NCBI RefSeq assembly: GCF_900109855.1
Contig: NZ_FOBO01000008.1
Coordinates: forward strand, 1-64,000
Reading direction: 5' to 3'
From: Roseovarius tolerans
Lineage (GTDB): Bacteria; Pseudomonadota; Alphaproteobacteria; Rhodobacterales; Rhodobacteraceae
DNA length: 64,000 nt
Part shown: positions 16,826 through 26,729 of the stretch, one piece after another
How positions within the stretch are numbered: the first letter of the stretch is position 1
How the letters are laid out: the number at the start of each line of letters is the position of its first letter
Notes under the pieces: generated by a model
Told to the model about the DNA's origin: nothing
The model's input: the letters and a program-made list of their open reading frames with translations, nothing else
Databases searched by the model: none
Position numbers and translations under genes: made by a program

Positions 16826-18532
16826 TCACTCCTTGATGCGGTACCAGTCAGCCGCGTTCCACAGCTCGGTATCCCACACGTTCAGCACCACGCCGCCCAG
16901 GGTGTTGGACTTGGCCGAGACCCGGCCACGGTGAACGAGGGGAATGATCACGTTGGCGTCTCTGGTGATCATGTTGTTGAGCTTGATGGCGATCTCGGCC
17001 CGCTCGTTCAGGTCCGCCGTGCGGCCCAGCTCCTTGACCAGTTCGTCATATTCCGGGTCGCAGAAGCGGTTGATGTTCTCGCCCTGCCACTGGCTCTCGG
17101 GGCGCGGGGCCTTGCCGCATGTGCGCGAGGCGAGATAGTTCTGCGGGTCGGTGCCGTCGAAGAGGTTGGCGTACATCTCCACATCGGCATAGAACTTCTG
17201 GAAGGTGTCCGGGCTACCCGGATCGCCGCCGAAGAACACCGAGGCCGAGATGTTGCGCAGTTCGGTCTCGACGCCGATCTCCGACCACCACTGCTTGATC
17301 AGCGCCTGAAAATCCTGGCGCACGGCATTGGTCGAGGTCTGGAACAGCAGCGAGAGTTCCACGCCGTCCTTGTCGCGCACGCCGTCACCGTCGCTGTCGG
17401 TCCAGCCGGCCTCGTCGAGCAGCGCCTTGGCCCCTTCGATATCCTGCGTCAGGCATTCGGTATTGTCGGAGGCGTAGATATCCGGGCCGGGGACCCAGTT
17501 GCAGGTCGGCTTGCCCGCCTTGCCATAGCCGATCTCGGTCAGCAAAACGCGGTCGATCGCCATGGAGAGCGCCTGACGCACTGCCGGGTCGGTGAGGAAC
17601 GGGTGCGGATGCGCCGCCGTGGCGCGTTCGCCCTCGGGCAGGTCGGGCGATGGATCGGTCAGGTTGACCTCGATCCGCTCGACCAGCGTGCCGAAGGCGG
17701 CAAGCGCCTCGCCCTGGCCTGCCTCTTCCATGTTGGCGATCACGTCGGGCGCAAGCTGCAGGTTCCAGGCGTAGTCGAATTCGCCGGTTTCCAGCACCGC
17801 GCGGCCTGCCGCCGTGGCATCGCCGCCGCCCTTGAAGGTCATGGTGGCAAAGGCGGGCTTCTCGGGGTCGCGATACTCGGGATTGGCCGAGAGCGAGATC
17901 ACGTCATTGGGGCGGAACTCGTCCACCTTGAACGGTCCGGTGCCGATGGGGGCAAAGTTTTCCTCGGCGCATTCCGAGGCCCGTGCTCCGGTGCATTCGG
18001 CATATTGCGCGGCCTGGATGATCGGGGATTGTCCGCCCATGAAGGGGCCGTAGGGGTTGGGTTGGGCGTCGGCGAAATTGACCTTCACGGTCAGGTCGTC
18101 GATCACCTCGACCGACTCCACGCCCTCGAACTTGGCAAGCTGCGCGCAGCCGCCCTCGGGGTTCATGCAGTAATCGGCGGTGAATTTCACGTCCGTGGCG
18201 GTGAAGGCCGTGCCGTCGGACCATGTCAGCCCCGGCTTGATCTTCCAGGTGATCGACTTGAGGTCCTCGGCGACGCCGCCGTTCTCGACGGTTGGGATTT
18301 CCTCGACGAGATACGGAACCATCTCGCCTTTCTCGTTGTAGCGCCCGAGCGGTTCGATCACGAGGCTCGCCGCCTCGATCTCCTTGGTGCCGCCGGACAG
18401 GTAGGGGTTCATGATCGACGGCGCCTGCCAGTAGATCACGTTGACATGGCCGTCGGCACCGCGTTCGGCATGGGCCGCAAGGCCAAGGCACGACGCAGCG
18501 GTTGCCCCGAGAAGCAGGGATTTCAGGGTCAT
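16826..18532 (-). CDS. periplasmic oligopeptide-type substrate-binding protein
   Basis: A 568-residue SBP_bac_5 family protein. The signal peptide is MTLKSLLLGATAASCLGLAAHA. The mature chain shows the family layout: an N-terminal lobe (SLVIEPLGRYNEKGEMVP, then WKIKPGLTWSDG), a central part with DPAVRQALSMAIDR, and a C-terminal lobe. Inside the last third is a DSDGDGVRDKDG-like acidic loop. The start at 18532 is chosen because the signal peptide begins there and GGAGGA lies upstream; a longer frame is unconserved. The ligand could be peptides, opines or related amides and cannot be read from sequence. Confidence 0.88.
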   Translation of the reverse strand: MTLKSLLLGATAASCLGLAAHAERGADGHVNVIYWQAPSIMNPYLSGGTKEIEAASLVIEPLGRYNEKGEMVPYLVEEIPTVENGGVAEDLKSITWKIKPGLTWSDGTAFTATDVKFTADYCMNPEGGCAQLAKFEGVESVEVIDDLTVKVNFADAQPNPYGPFMGGQSPIIQAAQYAECTGARASECAEENFAPIGTGPFKVDEFRPNDVISLSANPEYRDPEKPAFATMTFKGGGDATAAGRAVLETGEFDYAWNLQLAPDVIANMEEAGQGEALAAFGTLVERIEVNLTDPSPDLPEGERATAAHPHPFLTDPAVRQALSMAIDRVLLTEIGYGKAGKPTCNWVPGPDIYASDNTECLTQDIEGAKALLDEAGWTDSDGDGVRDKDGVELSLLFQTSTNAVRQDFQALIKQWWSEIGVETELRNISASVFFGGDPGSPDTFQKFYADVEMYANLFDGTDPQNYLASRTCGKAPRPESQWQGENINRFCDPEYDELVKELGRTADLNERAEIAIKLNNMITRDANVIIPLVHRGRVSAKSNTLGGVVLNVWDTELWNAADWYRIKE

Positions 18533-18753
18533 GGGGTTTACTTCCTCCGGTGTTGGACAGCTCTGGTTCGGCCATCTCGTTTTCGGTTTTGCCGACTTTT
18601 GCCGGGCTTGGCGTGGCGGAAAAGAGGACGGGGGCACACGCTTGTACCCGCACCGCATCCCCGCCGGTTCGTGCATCACAGACCGGATTCGGGCAAAAAG
18701 CAAGGGGCGCATTCTGCGATTTCCGCAATCTGACGTGATCGAATGTACATGGT

Positions 18754-18783
18754 TTGACACTGAACCCAGAAAGTGAGTAGCGT
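18754..18783 (+). promoter_or_regulatory. candidate promoter of the transporter ATPase gene
   Basis: TTGACA (18754-18759) is a perfect -35 box. After 18 bases TAGCGT (18778-18783) is a weak -10. Transcription would begin near 18790, which favours the ATG at 18824 as the ATPase start. Confidence 0.45.
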
Positions 18784-18823
18784 TTCGGCATTGCCCCTCA
18801 TGGATGAGAAAAGGCCGCGCCGC

Positions 18824-20644
18824 ATGCTGGACACCCCGATTGCCCGGATCGAGAATCTTCGGGTCACCTTCGAGACCAAGGATGGCCCGGTGGTGGGGGT
18901 CGAGGATGTGTCCTTTGAGGTCAATCCCGGCGAGACCGTCTGCATCGTGGGCGAATCGGGATCGGGCAAGTCGGTATCGTCGCTGTCGCTGATGCGGCTC
19001 ATCGAATATGGCGGCGGGACCATCGCGGGCGGGCGGATGCTATTTGATCGCCGCGAGGGGGGCGAGGTCGATCTTGTGCAGACCGAACAGGGGCTGATGC
19101 GCACGATCCGGGGCAATGAGATCGGGATGATCTTTCAGGAGCCTATGACCGCGCTCAACCCTGTGTTCACCGTGGGGCGGCAGCTGTCCGAGGGGCTGCG
19201 CGTGCATCGCGGTATGGACAAGCGGCAGGCCCGTGCGCGGGCGCTGGAGCTTTTGAAGGAGGTGCGCATCCCCGAGCCGGAGCGCCGTCTCGATCAATAT
19301 CCGCATGAATTGTCTGGCGGGATGCGGCAGCGGGTGGTGATCGCCATGGCGCTGGCCTGCAAGCCGCGCCTGCTGATCGCGGACGAGCCGACGACGGCGC
19401 TTGATGTGACCATTCAGGCCGAGATCCTGGCGCTGATGGACCGCTTGAAGCGCGACACCGGGACGGCGGTGATCTTTATCACGCATGATATGGCGGTGGT
19501 GGCGCAGATGGCCGACCGGGTGGTCGTGATGTTCCGCGGCAACAAGGTCGAGGAGGGCACCGTCGAGCAGATCTTCGAGGCGCCGAGCCATGATTATACC
19601 AAGGCGCTGCTGGCCGCCGTGCCGAAGCTGGGCGAGATGCGCGGCAAAGCCTATCCCGAACCGATGAAGCTGGTGGGCGCGGATGCGCAGGATATCAAGC
19701 CGATCGAGGGCAGTGACGAGGAGCTGTTGCACGTCAAGGGCCTGACCACGCGGTTCGCCGTGAAGGGCGGGTTCTTTCGCCGGACGGTGGCGAATGTGCA
19801 TGCGGTCGAGGATCTGTCCTTTTCGCTCGCCAAGGGCCGCACGCTGAGCCTTGTGGGCGAGAGCGGGTGCGGGAAATCCACCGCCGGGCGGTCGATCCTG
19901 CGGCTGGTGGAGCCGATGGCGGGCGAGGTGGTGCTGGATGGCACCGATATCATCGCGCTCGATCCCGGTGATCTGCGAAAGGCCCGTGTCGATATGCAGA
20001 TGGTCTTTCAGGACCCGTTCGCGAGCCTCAATCCGCAGATGAAGCTGGCCGATCAGGTGGCCGAGCCGATGCGCAATTATGGCCTTGTGAGCCGGTCGGA
20101 AATGGATGACCGGGTGGCGATGCTGTTTGATCGGGTGGAATTGCCGCGCTCGTTTTTGCGGCGGTTTCCGCATGAGTTGTCGGGTGGGCAGCGGCAGCGG
20201 GTTGCGATTGCCCGCGCACTGGCCCTGAACCCCAAGCTGATCGTGGCCGACGAGGCGGTGAGCGCGCTTGACGTGAGCGTGCAGGCGCAGGTGCTGAATC
20301 TGATGATGGAATTGCAGGCCGAACTGGGGCTGAGCTATCTCTTCATCAGCCATGACATGGCGGTGGTCGAGCGGGTGAGCCATGATGTCGGCGTCATGTA
20401 TCTGGGCCGGATCGTCGAGCGGGGGCCGCGCGCCGCCGTCTTCGAAAACCCGCAGCACCCCTATACGCAGGCGTTGATGAAGGCCGTGCCGGTCGCCGAT
20501 CCGCGCCGCCGGAAATCCGAGAAGGACCTGAATTTCAAGCCGATCCCGTCGCCGATCCATCCGGTCGGATACGAGCCGGGGCCGTCGGAATACAAAGAGG
20601 TGGACCCGGGCCATTTCGTGCTGACCTCGGATAGCGGCTATTGA
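18824..20644 (+). CDS. fused oligopeptide-type ABC transporter ATPase (DppD-DppF)
   Basis: One chain of about 606 residues holds both ATPase halves that are separate proteins in E. coli Dpp/Opp. The first half has Walker A GESGSGKS, signature LSGGMRQRV and Walker [14 protein letters not shown]; the second half has [18 protein letters not shown] and [13 protein letters not shown]. Each half ends in the oligopeptide-transporter C-terminal region (near residue 260, and HPVGYEPG near 580). The ATG at 18824 has AAAAGG upstream; ATG 18800 and GTG 18773 are possible. It is divergent to the binding-protein gene and almost touches argE. Confidence 0.9.
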   Translation: MLDTPIARIENLRVTFETKDGPVVGVEDVSFEVNPGETVCIVGESGSGKSVSSLSLMRLIEYGGGTIAGGRMLFDRREGGEVDLVQTEQGLMRTIRGNEIGMIFQEPMTALNPVFTVGRQLSEGLRVHRGMDKRQARARALELLKEVRIPEPERRLDQYPHELSGGMRQRVVIAMALACKPRLLIADEPTTALDVTIQAEILALMDRLKRDTGTAVIFITHDMAVVAQMADRVVVMFRGNKVEEGTVEQIFEAPSHDYTKALLAAVPKLGEMRGKAYPEPMKLVGADAQDIKPIEGSDEELLHVKGLTTRFAVKGGFFRRTVANVHAVEDLSFSLAKGRTLSLVGESGCGKSTAGRSILRLVEPMAGEVVLDGTDIIALDPGDLRKARVDMQMVFQDPFASLNPQMKLADQVAEPMRNYGLVSRSEMDDRVAMLFDRVELPRSFLRRFPHELSGGQRQRVAIARALALNPKLIVADEAVSALDVSVQAQVLNLMMELQAELGLSYLFISHDMAVVERVSHDVGVMYLGRIVERGPRAAVFENPQHPYTQALMKAVPVADPRRRKSEKDLNFKPIPSPIHPVGYEPGPSEYKEVDPGHFVLTSDSGY

Positions 20645-20646
20645 TC

Positions 20647-21810
20647 ATGACCCAGAGACTTTCGCCGGTCGAGCTGATGACGACGCTCGTGAGCTTTCCA
20701 ACCGTGAGCCGTGACAGCAATCTGCCGCTAGTGGATTGGGTCGAGGACTATCTGCGCGAGCATGGCATCACCGCGCATCGCCATTATGACGAGACCGGCG
20801 AGAAGGCCGCGCTGTTCGCCCATGTCGGACCGGAGGTCGAGGGCGGTGTGGTCCTGTCGGGGCATACCGACGTGGTGCCGGTGGATGGCCAGCCGTGGAC
20901 CAGCGATCCGTTTACCGTGGAGGAGCGAGACGGCAAGTATTTCGGGCGCGGTTGCGTTGACATGAAGGGTTTTGACGCGCTTGCCATCTGGGCACTGGTC
21001 GAGGCGCATCATGCGGGCGTCGCGCGGCCTCTGCAACTGGCGCTGAGCTATGACGAGGAGGTGGGCTGCGTCGGTGCGCCGCCGATGATCGAGCGGATGC
21101 TGGAGGTCTTGCCACGCGCGGAGCTTGCGATCATCGGAGAGCCGTCGACCCTGCAGGCCGTCACCGGCCACAAGGGGGGGCTGGGCTATGACGTGCATGT
21201 GGTGGGCTTCGAGGTGCATAGCTCGATCATGCATCGCGGGGTCAACGCGATCATGGCTGCCGCGCCGCTGATCGACTGGGCCAATCAGCAGAACGCCGAA
21301 AACCGGGCGCGCACGCCGTCAGAGCTTGGGTCAATGTTCGAGCCGCCCTGGACAACGCTGCATGTCGGCCAGATCTCGGGCGGTACGGCGCATAACATCA
21401 CCGCCAAGGACTGCCGTTTCGGCATGGATTTCCGCGTCGTGCCGGGTGAGGACCCCGAGGAGTGGGGCGCGCGGTTCGAGGCGCGGGTCGCAGAGGCCGA
21501 GGCTGAGATGCAGGCGGTGCATCCCGACACGCGGATCGAGCTGCGCCGCAAGTTCCGGGTGCCGGGGTTGCAGCCGGAAGAGGGCGGCGCGGCGGAGGGG
21601 CTGGCGCGGCAGATCACCGGTGACAATGGCCGCCACGTGGTCAGCTACGGCACCGAGGCGGGGCAGTTTCAGGAACGCGGTTATTCGGCGGTGATCTGCG
21701 GGCCGGGCGATATCGCGCAGGCGCATCAGCCGGACGAGTTCATCACCGTGGCGCAGTTCGAGGCCGGGCATGATTTCATGCGGCGGCTGGTCGAGAAATT
21801 GCGGGGCTGA
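20647..21810 (+). CDS. argE: ArgE-type N-acyl amino acid deacetylase, M20 family
   Basis: A 387-residue zinc amidohydrolase of the acetylornithine deacetylase type. Metal and catalytic residues are present: His73 and Asp75 (SGHTDVVPVD), Asp105 (GCVDMKG), and Glu137/Glu138 (SYDEEVGC). The dimerisation domain sits between about 180 and 290. The start lies two bases after the ATPase stop, so it is translated with the transporter. In this setting it may cleave imported N-acyl amino acids or peptides rather than serve arginine synthesis. ArgJ-dependent organisms often keep such argE-like genes. Confidence 0.85.
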   Translation: MTQRLSPVELMTTLVSFPTVSRDSNLPLVDWVEDYLREHGITAHRHYDETGEKAALFAHVGPEVEGGVVLSGHTDVVPVDGQPWTSDPFTVEERDGKYFGRGCVDMKGFDALAIWALVEAHHAGVARPLQLALSYDEEVGCVGAPPMIERMLEVLPRAELAIIGEPSTLQAVTGHKGGLGYDVHVVGFEVHSSIMHRGVNAIMAAAPLIDWANQQNAENRARTPSELGSMFEPPWTTLHVGQISGGTAHNITAKDCRFGMDFRVVPGEDPEEWGARFEARVAEAEAEMQAVHPDTRIELRRKFRVPGLQPEEGGAAEGLARQITGDNGRHVVSYGTEAGQFQERGYSAVICGPGDIAQAHQPDEFITVAQFEAGHDFMRRLVEKLRG

Positions 21811-21875
21811 GGCCTGCCCCGGTCGATGCGCGAATGGCCCGGAAATCCCGGGACCGATCCGCCGCATCAAACGCG

Positions 21876-22778
21876 TTATTTGATGAAGCTGCCATCGCGC
21901 AACTCTCGCATGGCCTGACGCAATTCATCTTGTGTGTTCATAACGATCGGGCCATGCCATGCCACCGGCTCTTGCAGCGGCGCGCCCGAGATCAGCAGAA
22001 AGCGCACGCCATCCTCGCCCGCCTGCACGGTGACCTCGTCGCCGGTGCCGAAGCGCACCAGCGTGCGGTCGCCGGACGGGTCGCGCAGATGGAGCTCCTG
22101 TCCCGCCACCTCTTTTTCCAGCAGCACGCCGGTTGGCCGCGAGGCATCGGCAAAGGCCCCGGACCCGGCGAAGACATAGGCAAAGCTGCGCCGGTAGGTG
22201 TCGACGCGAAAGGTTTTCCGCACCCCCGGCGGCACTGAGATATCGAGATATTGCGGGTCGGCGGCAATGCCGTCCACCGGGCCGCGCCTGCCCCAGAATT
22301 CGCCTACGATCACCCGCACGCGGGTGCCGTCATCGTCGATGATCTCGGGGATATCGGAGGACGTCACATCCTGATAGCGCGGTGCGGTCATCTTGAGCGG
22401 GGCGGGCAGGTTGGCCCAAAGCTGAAAGCCGTGCATCTGCCCGGCGGCGTTGCCGCGTGGCATTTCCTGATGCAGGATGCCCGACCCGGCGGTCATCCAT
22501 TGCACATCGCCCGCGCCCAAAGTGCCCGTGTTGCCGAGGCTGTCGCCATGGGCCACCGCGCCTTCGAGGACATAGGTGATCGTCTCGATGCCGCGATGCG
22601 GGTGCCACGGAAAGCCCTTGGCATAGCGCGCCGGATCATCGTTGCGGAAATCGTCGAAGAGCAGGAACGGATCAAGTTCGGACGGGTCGTGAAAGCCGAA
22701 GGCACGGTGCAGGTGCACGCCTGCGCCCTCCATCGTGGGCTGCGCGGGGCGGGTTTCGAGAACGGGTCTGATCGACAT
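21876..22778 (-). CDS. pirin family protein
   Basis: A 300-residue bicupin. The N-terminal cupin has the metal-site residues His59 and His61 (WHPHRGIET) and His103 and Glu105 (GILHQE), matching the iron site of human pirin and the quercetinase-active E. coli YhhW. The C-terminal domain lacks such a set. Function in bacteria varies: quercetin 2,3-dioxygenase activity or regulation by protein contact. It stands alone, convergent with argE. Confidence 0.9.
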   Translation of the reverse strand: MSIRPVLETRPAQPTMEGAGVHLHRAFGFHDPSELDPFLLFDDFRNDDPARYAKGFPWHPHRGIETITYVLEGAVAHGDSLGNTGTLGAGDVQWMTAGSGILHQEMPRGNAAGQMHGFQLWANLPAPLKMTAPRYQDVTSSDIPEIIDDDGTRVRVIVGEFWGRRGPVDGIAADPQYLDISVPPGVRKTFRVDTYRRSFAYVFAGSGAFADASRPTGVLLEKEVAGQELHLRDPSGDRTLVRFGTGDEVTVQAGEDGVRFLLISGAPLQEPVAWHGPIVMNTQDELRQAMRELRDGSFIK

Positions 22779-22933
22779 GGGTGTCTCCTTTCAGACCCTT
22801 AGATAAGCATGCGTGCCGCGCGGGGGCAGGGGGCGGTCTGTTAGCAAGCAAAGGGTCGCTGTGCGTTTTTGACGATCCCCCTCGCCAAGCCGGGGCAGGC
22901 GGGGTAAACGCGCGGGGCAAAGGGAGACGCGCG

Positions 22934-23416
22934 ATGATTGACGATGAAGACGTGCAGGTGGTGCTGACCGCTTCGGCGGGGCGCCGGGTGATCGGCGTGG
23001 GGTCCGTGGCGGGGCTGGGCCTGATCCTGCTCTATCTCGCGCTGGTGCAATCCCCGAGCCTGGGCTGGCAGGTCTTCATGGTGGGGTTCGGCACCGGGGC
23101 GCTGTGGCTGGCGCAGCGCATGTGGCAAGCGACCACGTTGCGACTGGTGCTGTCGCCTGCGGGCCTGACATGCAGCGACGGGCGCGTCGTGGCGGAAATG
23201 GACGAGATTATCGGGGTGGACCGGGGGGCGTTCGCCTTCAAGCCCTCGAACGGCTTCATGCTCAAGCTCAGCCGCAAGGGTCCGTTTGCTTGGGAGCCGG
23301 GAATCTGGTGGCGGATCGGGCGGCGCGTGGGGGTGGGGGGCGTGACGCCCGGCACCCCGGCCAAGGTCATGGCCGAGATGATTCAGGAACGCATCACGCA
23401 GCGCGGGGCCGATTGA
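22934..23416 (+). CDS. hypothetical two-helix membrane protein
   Basis: A 160-residue protein with two likely membrane helices (about residues 20-40 and 46-64) and a C-terminal soluble part with alternating hydrophobics (LRLVLSPAGLTCSDG, then GVDRGAFAFKPSNGF), which suggests a small beta-rich or PH-like domain. I do not recognise a named family. The ATG at 22934 follows GGGAGA. It is divergent from pirin and convergent with the Tad genes. Confidence 0.7.
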   Translation: MIDDEDVQVVLTASAGRRVIGVGSVAGLGLILLYLALVQSPSLGWQVFMVGFGTGALWLAQRMWQATTLRLVLSPAGLTCSDGRVVAEMDEIIGVDRGAFAFKPSNGFMLKLSRKGPFAWEPGIWWRIGRRVGVGGVTPGTPAKVMAEMIQERITQRGAD

Positions 23417-23428
23417 TCGGGGGCTGGC

Positions 23429-24037
23429 CTAGCTGGTCGTGTTGCTGGTGTTGCAGACGTCGATGTGGCACAGCTGCGGTGCGAACCGCAGCGTCATGAA
23501 CATCCGCGCCTCGATCGGAAATTCACGGAACACACCGCCGAGCGTGACGGACGGCCGGTAAGGCGACAGGCTTTCGACGAGGATCATTTCCTGACCGTTG
23601 AGCATGGCCGGAAAGAAGTCATCGGCATCCTGGACCATCGCCTGAGTCATTTCCTGGAACGCCCCGTCACCGCGGAGTTCCGACCAGCGCAATTCGAAGA
23701 AATCCACATTGTTGTCAGGGTCGAGGTGACGGCGGACGACGGTGATCCGCAACTGGCCGATGTCGGAGCGCGTCAGGTCGTCGAAAAGCGTTTTCGCGTT
23801 GTCGACATAGGTGTCGTCAATCGGCGTGCCGTTGTTCTGCTCGCGCGAAAGGATGTCGGCGATCGTGTAGGTCGCTTTCTCGGTCAGGCTTTGCTGGCGG
23901 AAGGCGCCATAGGCCTCGTAGGAAAAGAACAGGCCGATCGTCAGGAACGGGGCCATGATCACGGTTTCGAGGGCGGCGGTGCCGCGTTCGTCCGACCAGA
24001 ATGATCCGAACAGTCGCTTCAAAAGGGAAGGTTTCAT
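23429..24037 (-). CDS. TadE-like pseudopilin, second copy (TadF-like)
   Basis: A 202-residue protein with a short basic leader, then DERGTAALETVIMAPFLTIGLFF: the glutamate followed by a hydrophobic helix typical of TadE/TadF minor pseudopilins of Flp pili, processed by a TadV-type peptidase. The rest is periplasmic, with cysteines near the C-terminus. It lies one base after the preceding TadE gene. A further upstream in-frame start would overlap that gene. Confidence 0.82.
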   Translation of the reverse strand: MKPSLLKRLFGSFWSDERGTAALETVIMAPFLTIGLFFSYEAYGAFRQQSLTEKATYTIADILSREQNNGTPIDDTYVDNAKTLFDDLTRSDIGQLRITVVRRHLDPDNNVDFFELRWSELRGDGAFQEMTQAMVQDADDFFPAMLNGQEMILVESLSPYRPSVTLGGVFREFPIEARMFMTLRFAPQLCHIDVCNTSNTTS

Positions 24038-24038
24038 A

Positions 24039-24575
24039 TCAAATCGGCTCCTGCACAAAGGCACTGGTGGCAACGATAAGCGCCTCGCCATTGGGATCCT
24101 TGAACACCGCGCGGCCCAGCCATTGCGACGGGTAAATCGGTGTATACTTGGCGCAGGCGCGCAGCATCATAAGCTGGTTTTCCCCGCCGGGTGTAAATTC
24201 ACGCAACGGCTTGGATTCATCGGCGGCATCGGTGCAATCCGGAGACGGATCAAGCTGGGTAAAGTTGCGCAGGTCGGTCGGGACCATTTCGAGGCGCAGC
24301 TTGTTCGCGCAATCGGGGATGATCAGCGAATTGTCGCAGATGATATCCTTGATGTCGTCATGTTGCGGCGCACTGCCTGTGCCGAGGCGGATTTCGCGGA
24401 CCGCGATGTCGAGACCGCGTTCCAGCATGGTCGCGCGCAGCGTCACGAAACCCAGTTCGATCGAAAAGAACATGAACGAGAAGAAGAGCGGGGCCACCAT
24501 CACGAATTCGAGCGAGGCGGTGCCCTTTTCGTCCCGCAGGTATCGGCGTACGCGCCGTGCGAACGACCGTGTCAT
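24039..24575 (-). CDS. TadE-like minor pseudopilin
   Basis: A 178-residue TadE family protein. The leader RRYLRDEKGTASLEFVMVAP holds the conserved glutamate before the hydrophobic helix (about residues 22-45). The periplasmic part has five cysteines, so disulphides are likely. The ATG overlaps the TadG-like stop by four bases (ATGA), so the two are translationally coupled. A long upstream extension in the same frame belongs to the antisense of other genes and is ignored. Confidence 0.84.
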   Translation of the reverse strand: MTRSFARRVRRYLRDEKGTASLEFVMVAPLFFSFMFFSIELGFVTLRATMLERGLDIAVREIRLGTGSAPQHDDIKDIICDNSLIIPDCANKLRLEMVPTDLRNFTQLDPSPDCTDAADESKPLREFTPGGENQLMMLRACAKYTPIYPSQWLGRAVFKDPNGEALIVATSAFVQEPI

Positions 24576-26374
24576 TGGGTCAGCCTCAACTGCTTGACGT
24601 TGACCGCGATGGTGTTGAACACGGTCTTGACGTTGAACTTGGTCGCGTTGAAATGGTGCGAGGTGGTCGAGGCGCAGTCGCGCAGTTTGTTCGCCGCGCT
24701 GGCCTGACTGCCCATTTCGAACGCCACCGTGTAGATCGTGATCCCCGCAGCATTGGCGGCGTCGCAGATGTCCTCCATCTGCGCGTCCTTCTTGCCCGGG
24801 GTGATCGCTTTGCTCCCGGAGGACCCGAATTCGTTGTAAGGGCCCCAGCTGCCTGTCTTGTTCTTGTAGTATTCGGGCGTCATCAGGCCCCACGCAATAT
24901 CCCAGTCAATGCGCTCATGCGATATGTAGCCAGGTATGTTGGTAATGTCGCTGTTCTGGAAAATCGCGCCGGTTTCCGTGTTGTAAAAGTCATCATAGTG
25001 CGGGCTGTAGAGAAAGAAGGAGGTGGTTTGACCGCCAGATGCGCGATACTTGCAATCGTAACGTGACCAGCTGCAGTATTGCTCGTACTGGCTGCCGTAC
25101 CAGCGGCGGCTGGTATCGTAACGATCATAAAGGTAGTGAAACTCCTGCTCTTGGTAGGTCACCTCATAGAGGTTGGAGTTTTCGCCACGATACTGAGCCG
25201 GTAGCCGGTAGCTATAGTCGTTCTTGCCGTCGCTCATGACCAGCATCACCTTGAGCGTGTCGCCGGTATCATAGGTGGCGGGCATGTTGCTCAGCAGCGG
25301 ATCAACATCGTGATACGTCACCGTATTTCCGTTTCCGTCGATCTTGGTCTTGGTCACCTGCAAGGCGGTCACGACCGGTGCGAAAGCGGGGTCGAGCAGG
25401 GCTGCGCCCCACTTGATGCCCTCGTTGGTGCTGGTACTGCCGGCGGCCTGCAGGGAGTTGATCTTACCCTCGATCACGGATTGCTTGGTGGCGTAGGGCA
25501 GGATCTGAAAGAAGTCCTCGGGATAGCAGGTCTGGTTGTAAGTGTCGCCTGACCCCCACGCGAACGAATCGTTGGACAGATCCCCGAACGTGGTGCCGCG
25601 CTTGGAGGTGTAGAGCATCTGCTGATAGACTGTGGCCGGGTTCATTGCGGCGCTGTCGTAATCCGCGTCGCTGAACTCGAGGCACCGCGAATATTGATGG
25701 GTCGTGCTGACGTTGAGCGCCTCGAAAAGGCTTTTCGGGGGGGACACGGACCAGCTATAGGGCACGATCGAGATAACGGCGTCGCGTTCTTCGGTATTTT
25801 CCATAACCGTCTGGACGAATTCGACCGCTGCGGGGCGCAGTGCGGTCATGCGTGAACCCTGCATCGAGCCGGAGTTGTCGAGCACCATGGCGACTTCGAG
25901 TTTCGGGATCGTGACCTCGGCGGTGGCACCGGCGGAGGATTGGAGTTGATCCACAGCGGCGAATTTCATCAGGTAGGTGTCGATGATGCGCACAGCGCGG
26001 GCGCTGACCTTGGCGGAATTGAGCTTGATGTCGATTTCGTCTTCTTGTTCGGCCAGCAGGTACGCGCCGAGCCCGGCCTTGTCGAAGTAATCCTCGATTA
26101 CGTCGCGCGCCTGGGCGCTGGTGCTGGCCTGTGCGCCGGCTAGGACTGCGCGGTCGAGCGTGGCCTGGAGGCTGGCACGGGCGGTTTCCTGACGCATCGT
26201 ATCAAGGGCGATCCCGCCCATGACGAGCATCATGACGAACACGACGAACGAGAAGGCCGTGACGGAGCCATCCTCTTTGTTCAGAAACTTGTGAATGGGC
26301 CGCGAGGCGAGCGCGGTCCCATTTTTCAACAGGGCGGTCAGGCCCGGTTTCCTCGGAGCTTGCTCTACACGCAT
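24572..26374 (-). CDS. TadG-like protein with von Willebrand A domain
   Basis: A 600-residue protein. Residues about 32-80 are the TadG N-terminal region (EDGSVTAFSFVVFVMMLVMGG helix). Residues about 158-580 form a VWA domain with MIDAS motif DNSGS at 166-170 and a later SDGKND near 381. A long insertion is rich in aromatic residues: 16 tyrosines in 381-470, with several cysteines. TadG proteins anchor or tip Flp pili; VWA domains bind ligands through Mg2+. The ATG at 26374 has AAGAGG upstream. No flp, rcpA, tadA or tadZ genes are in the window. Confidence 0.85.
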   Translation of the reverse strand: MRVEQAPRKPGLTALLKNGTALASRPIHKFLNKEDGSVTAFSFVVFVMMLVMGGIALDTMRQETARASLQATLDRAVLAGAQASTSAQARDVIEDYFDKAGLGAYLLAEQEDEIDIKLNSAKVSARAVRIIDTYLMKFAAVDQLQSSAGATAEVTIPKLEVAMVLDNSGSMQGSRMTALRPAAVEFVQTVMENTEERDAVISIVPYSWSVSPPKSLFEALNVSTTHQYSRCLEFSDADYDSAAMNPATVYQQMLYTSKRGTTFGDLSNDSFAWGSGDTYNQTCYPEDFFQILPYATKQSVIEGKINSLQAAGSTSTNEGIKWGAALLDPAFAPVVTALQVTKTKIDGNGNTVTYHDVDPLLSNMPATYDTGDTLKVMLVMSDGKNDYSYRLPAQYRGENSNLYEVTYQEQEFHYLYDRYDTSRRWYGSQYEQYCSWSRYDCKYRASGGQTTSFFLYSPHYDDFYNTETGAIFQNSDITNIPGYISHERIDWDIAWGLMTPEYYKNKTGSWGPYNEFGSSGSKAITPGKKDAQMEDICDAANAAGITIYTVAFEMGSQASAANKLRDCASTTSHHFNATKFNVKTVFNTIAVNVKQLRLTQ

Positions 26375-26729
26375 TCTGATCACCTCTTAATGACCTCAAA
26401 GGCCCCCGAAACCATAAGCTGGCACACATTATGCACCATTGGTCTCTATCCCAGTTCATTATGGTCGAATTATGGCCGAAAGGGGAAAGAAATCGAAAGT
26501 TAACTCATTTAAATCAACAATATAGAAAGGCGGGGCTTATCGTTGCCTCTGGCGCGACAAACCGGGCGTTTCGGGATTGTGTAAGACCACGGAGGCCGTG
26601 GACCAGGTTACGGGTGGACAATCGTGGCACAGCCCTTAACCATCCCAGCAGCCACATGCCGGAGACTCGGCCAGAGACTCGGAGCGTCTAGTGTTCGCGT
26701 GACTGTGGCACAACAGGGAGGGAGTTGTA
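26375..26729. other. divergent promoter region between tadG-like gene and gdhA
   Basis: About 355 bases, clearly richer in A+T than the genes around 26460-26540. It must hold promoters in both directions, but I cannot fix -35/-10 pairs. A small hairpin CCACGG-AGG-CCGTGG lies at about 26588-26602, and AGACTCGG occurs twice near 26663-26683. Confidence 0.5.

Noticed and set aside
26505..26520. CtrA-type site (TTAA-N7-TTAA) upstream of the tadG-like gene
   Set aside because: The two TTAA elements near GTTAACTCATTTAAAT are five bases apart, not seven.
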